Shown here: piece by piece, positions 40,279 through 40,337 of the stretch
Position numbering within the stretch: the stretch's first letter is position 1
Layout of the letters: each line of letters begins with the position of its first letter
Assembly (NCBI GenBank): GCA_017462035.1
Contig: JAFTRY010000015.1
Coordinates: 1 to 40,337, forward strand
Length of the DNA: 40,337 bases
Origin: Clostridia bacterium
GTDB lineage: Bacteria > Bacillota > Clostridia > Oscillospirales > CAG-272
Reading direction: 5' to 3'
Made by a program: the position numbers and the translations under genes
Notes under the pieces: model-generated
Told to the model about the DNA's origin: nothing
Databases searched by the model: none
What the model saw: the letters and a program-made list of their open reading frames with translations, nothing else

Positions 40279-40337
40279 GGCCCGGTAGTTCAGTTGGTTA
40301 GAACGCTAGCCTGTCACGCTAGAGGTCGTGGGTTCGA
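40279..40337 (+). tRNA. tRNA-Asp (anticodon GTC), cut by window end
   Basis: The 5' 59 bases of a tRNA starting GGCCCGG, with D arm and anticodon stem CTAGC/GCTAG around CTGTCAC (GTC). The T loop and acceptor 3' strand lie beyond the window. It is 5 bases after tRNA-Val. Confidence 0.9.

Overview
This is a contiguous chromosomal segment of a Gram-positive, spore-forming-lineage bacterium, almost certainly class Clostridia (Bacillota). The evidence is the Firmicutes-type spc/alpha ribosomal operon with zinc-binding S14, S4 and L36, the spoIIAA-spoIIAB-sigF sporulation cassette, spoVG, rex, a DnaD/DnaI helicase-loader pair, an EF-G-2 type factor, and strong AGGAGG ribosome sites. The gut-Clostridia flavour (about half GC, many GGAG sites, clostridial-type MetRS) is an impression; I cannot place it at family level.

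Region 1 (1-9467) is the 3' part of the S10-spc-alpha supercluster: rplE (cut by the window edge), rpsZ, rpsH, rplF, rplR, rpsE, rpmD, rplO, secY, adk, map, infA, rpmJ, rpsM, rpsK, rpsD, rpoA, rplQ, ended by an 18-bp bidirectional terminator. infA appears to start at CTG. The three longest spacers (rpsZ-rpsH, rplR-rpsE, rpsD-rpoA) each hold clear RNA hairpins.

Region 2 (9475-12217, minus strand) is a DUF1836 regulator-nfeD-flotillin operon behind a perfect consensus promoter. Region 3 (12394-20289) carries a 2[4Fe-4S] ferredoxin, two tRNA-modification enzymes (TrmN6-like, TtcA-like), nagA, a membrane protein, metG, gpsA and tatD. Region 4 (20364-25238) has an EF-G-2-like GTPase, the sigma-F cassette and convergent ksgA.

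Region 5 (25338-25871) is a tRNA-Thr(CGT) gene on the minus strand followed by three tandem, degenerate tRNA-Thr-like units, each separated by a near-identical terminator hairpin. This is the most unusual structure in the window. Region 6 (25894-32366) holds a small minus-strand protein, then dCMP deaminase, a lipoprotein, rimI, tsaD, rex, dnaD, dnaI and a LURP-one/YxjI-like protein. Region 7 (32426-34595, minus) has a glycine/RGG-rich membrane protein and a three-gene operon of uncharacterised small proteins. Region 8 (34687-40337) has a diacylglycerol-kinase-family lipid kinase, a YfcE-like phosphodiesterase, spoVG (minus), murC, a methyltransferase, hslO, and the start of a tRNA cluster (Val-TAC, Asp-GTC cut by the edge) preceded by two near-duplicate consensus promoters.

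Most of the window is core housekeeping sequence. No insertion sequence, prophage, CRISPR array or defence system was recognised. All family assignments are by eye from motifs; no search was run.
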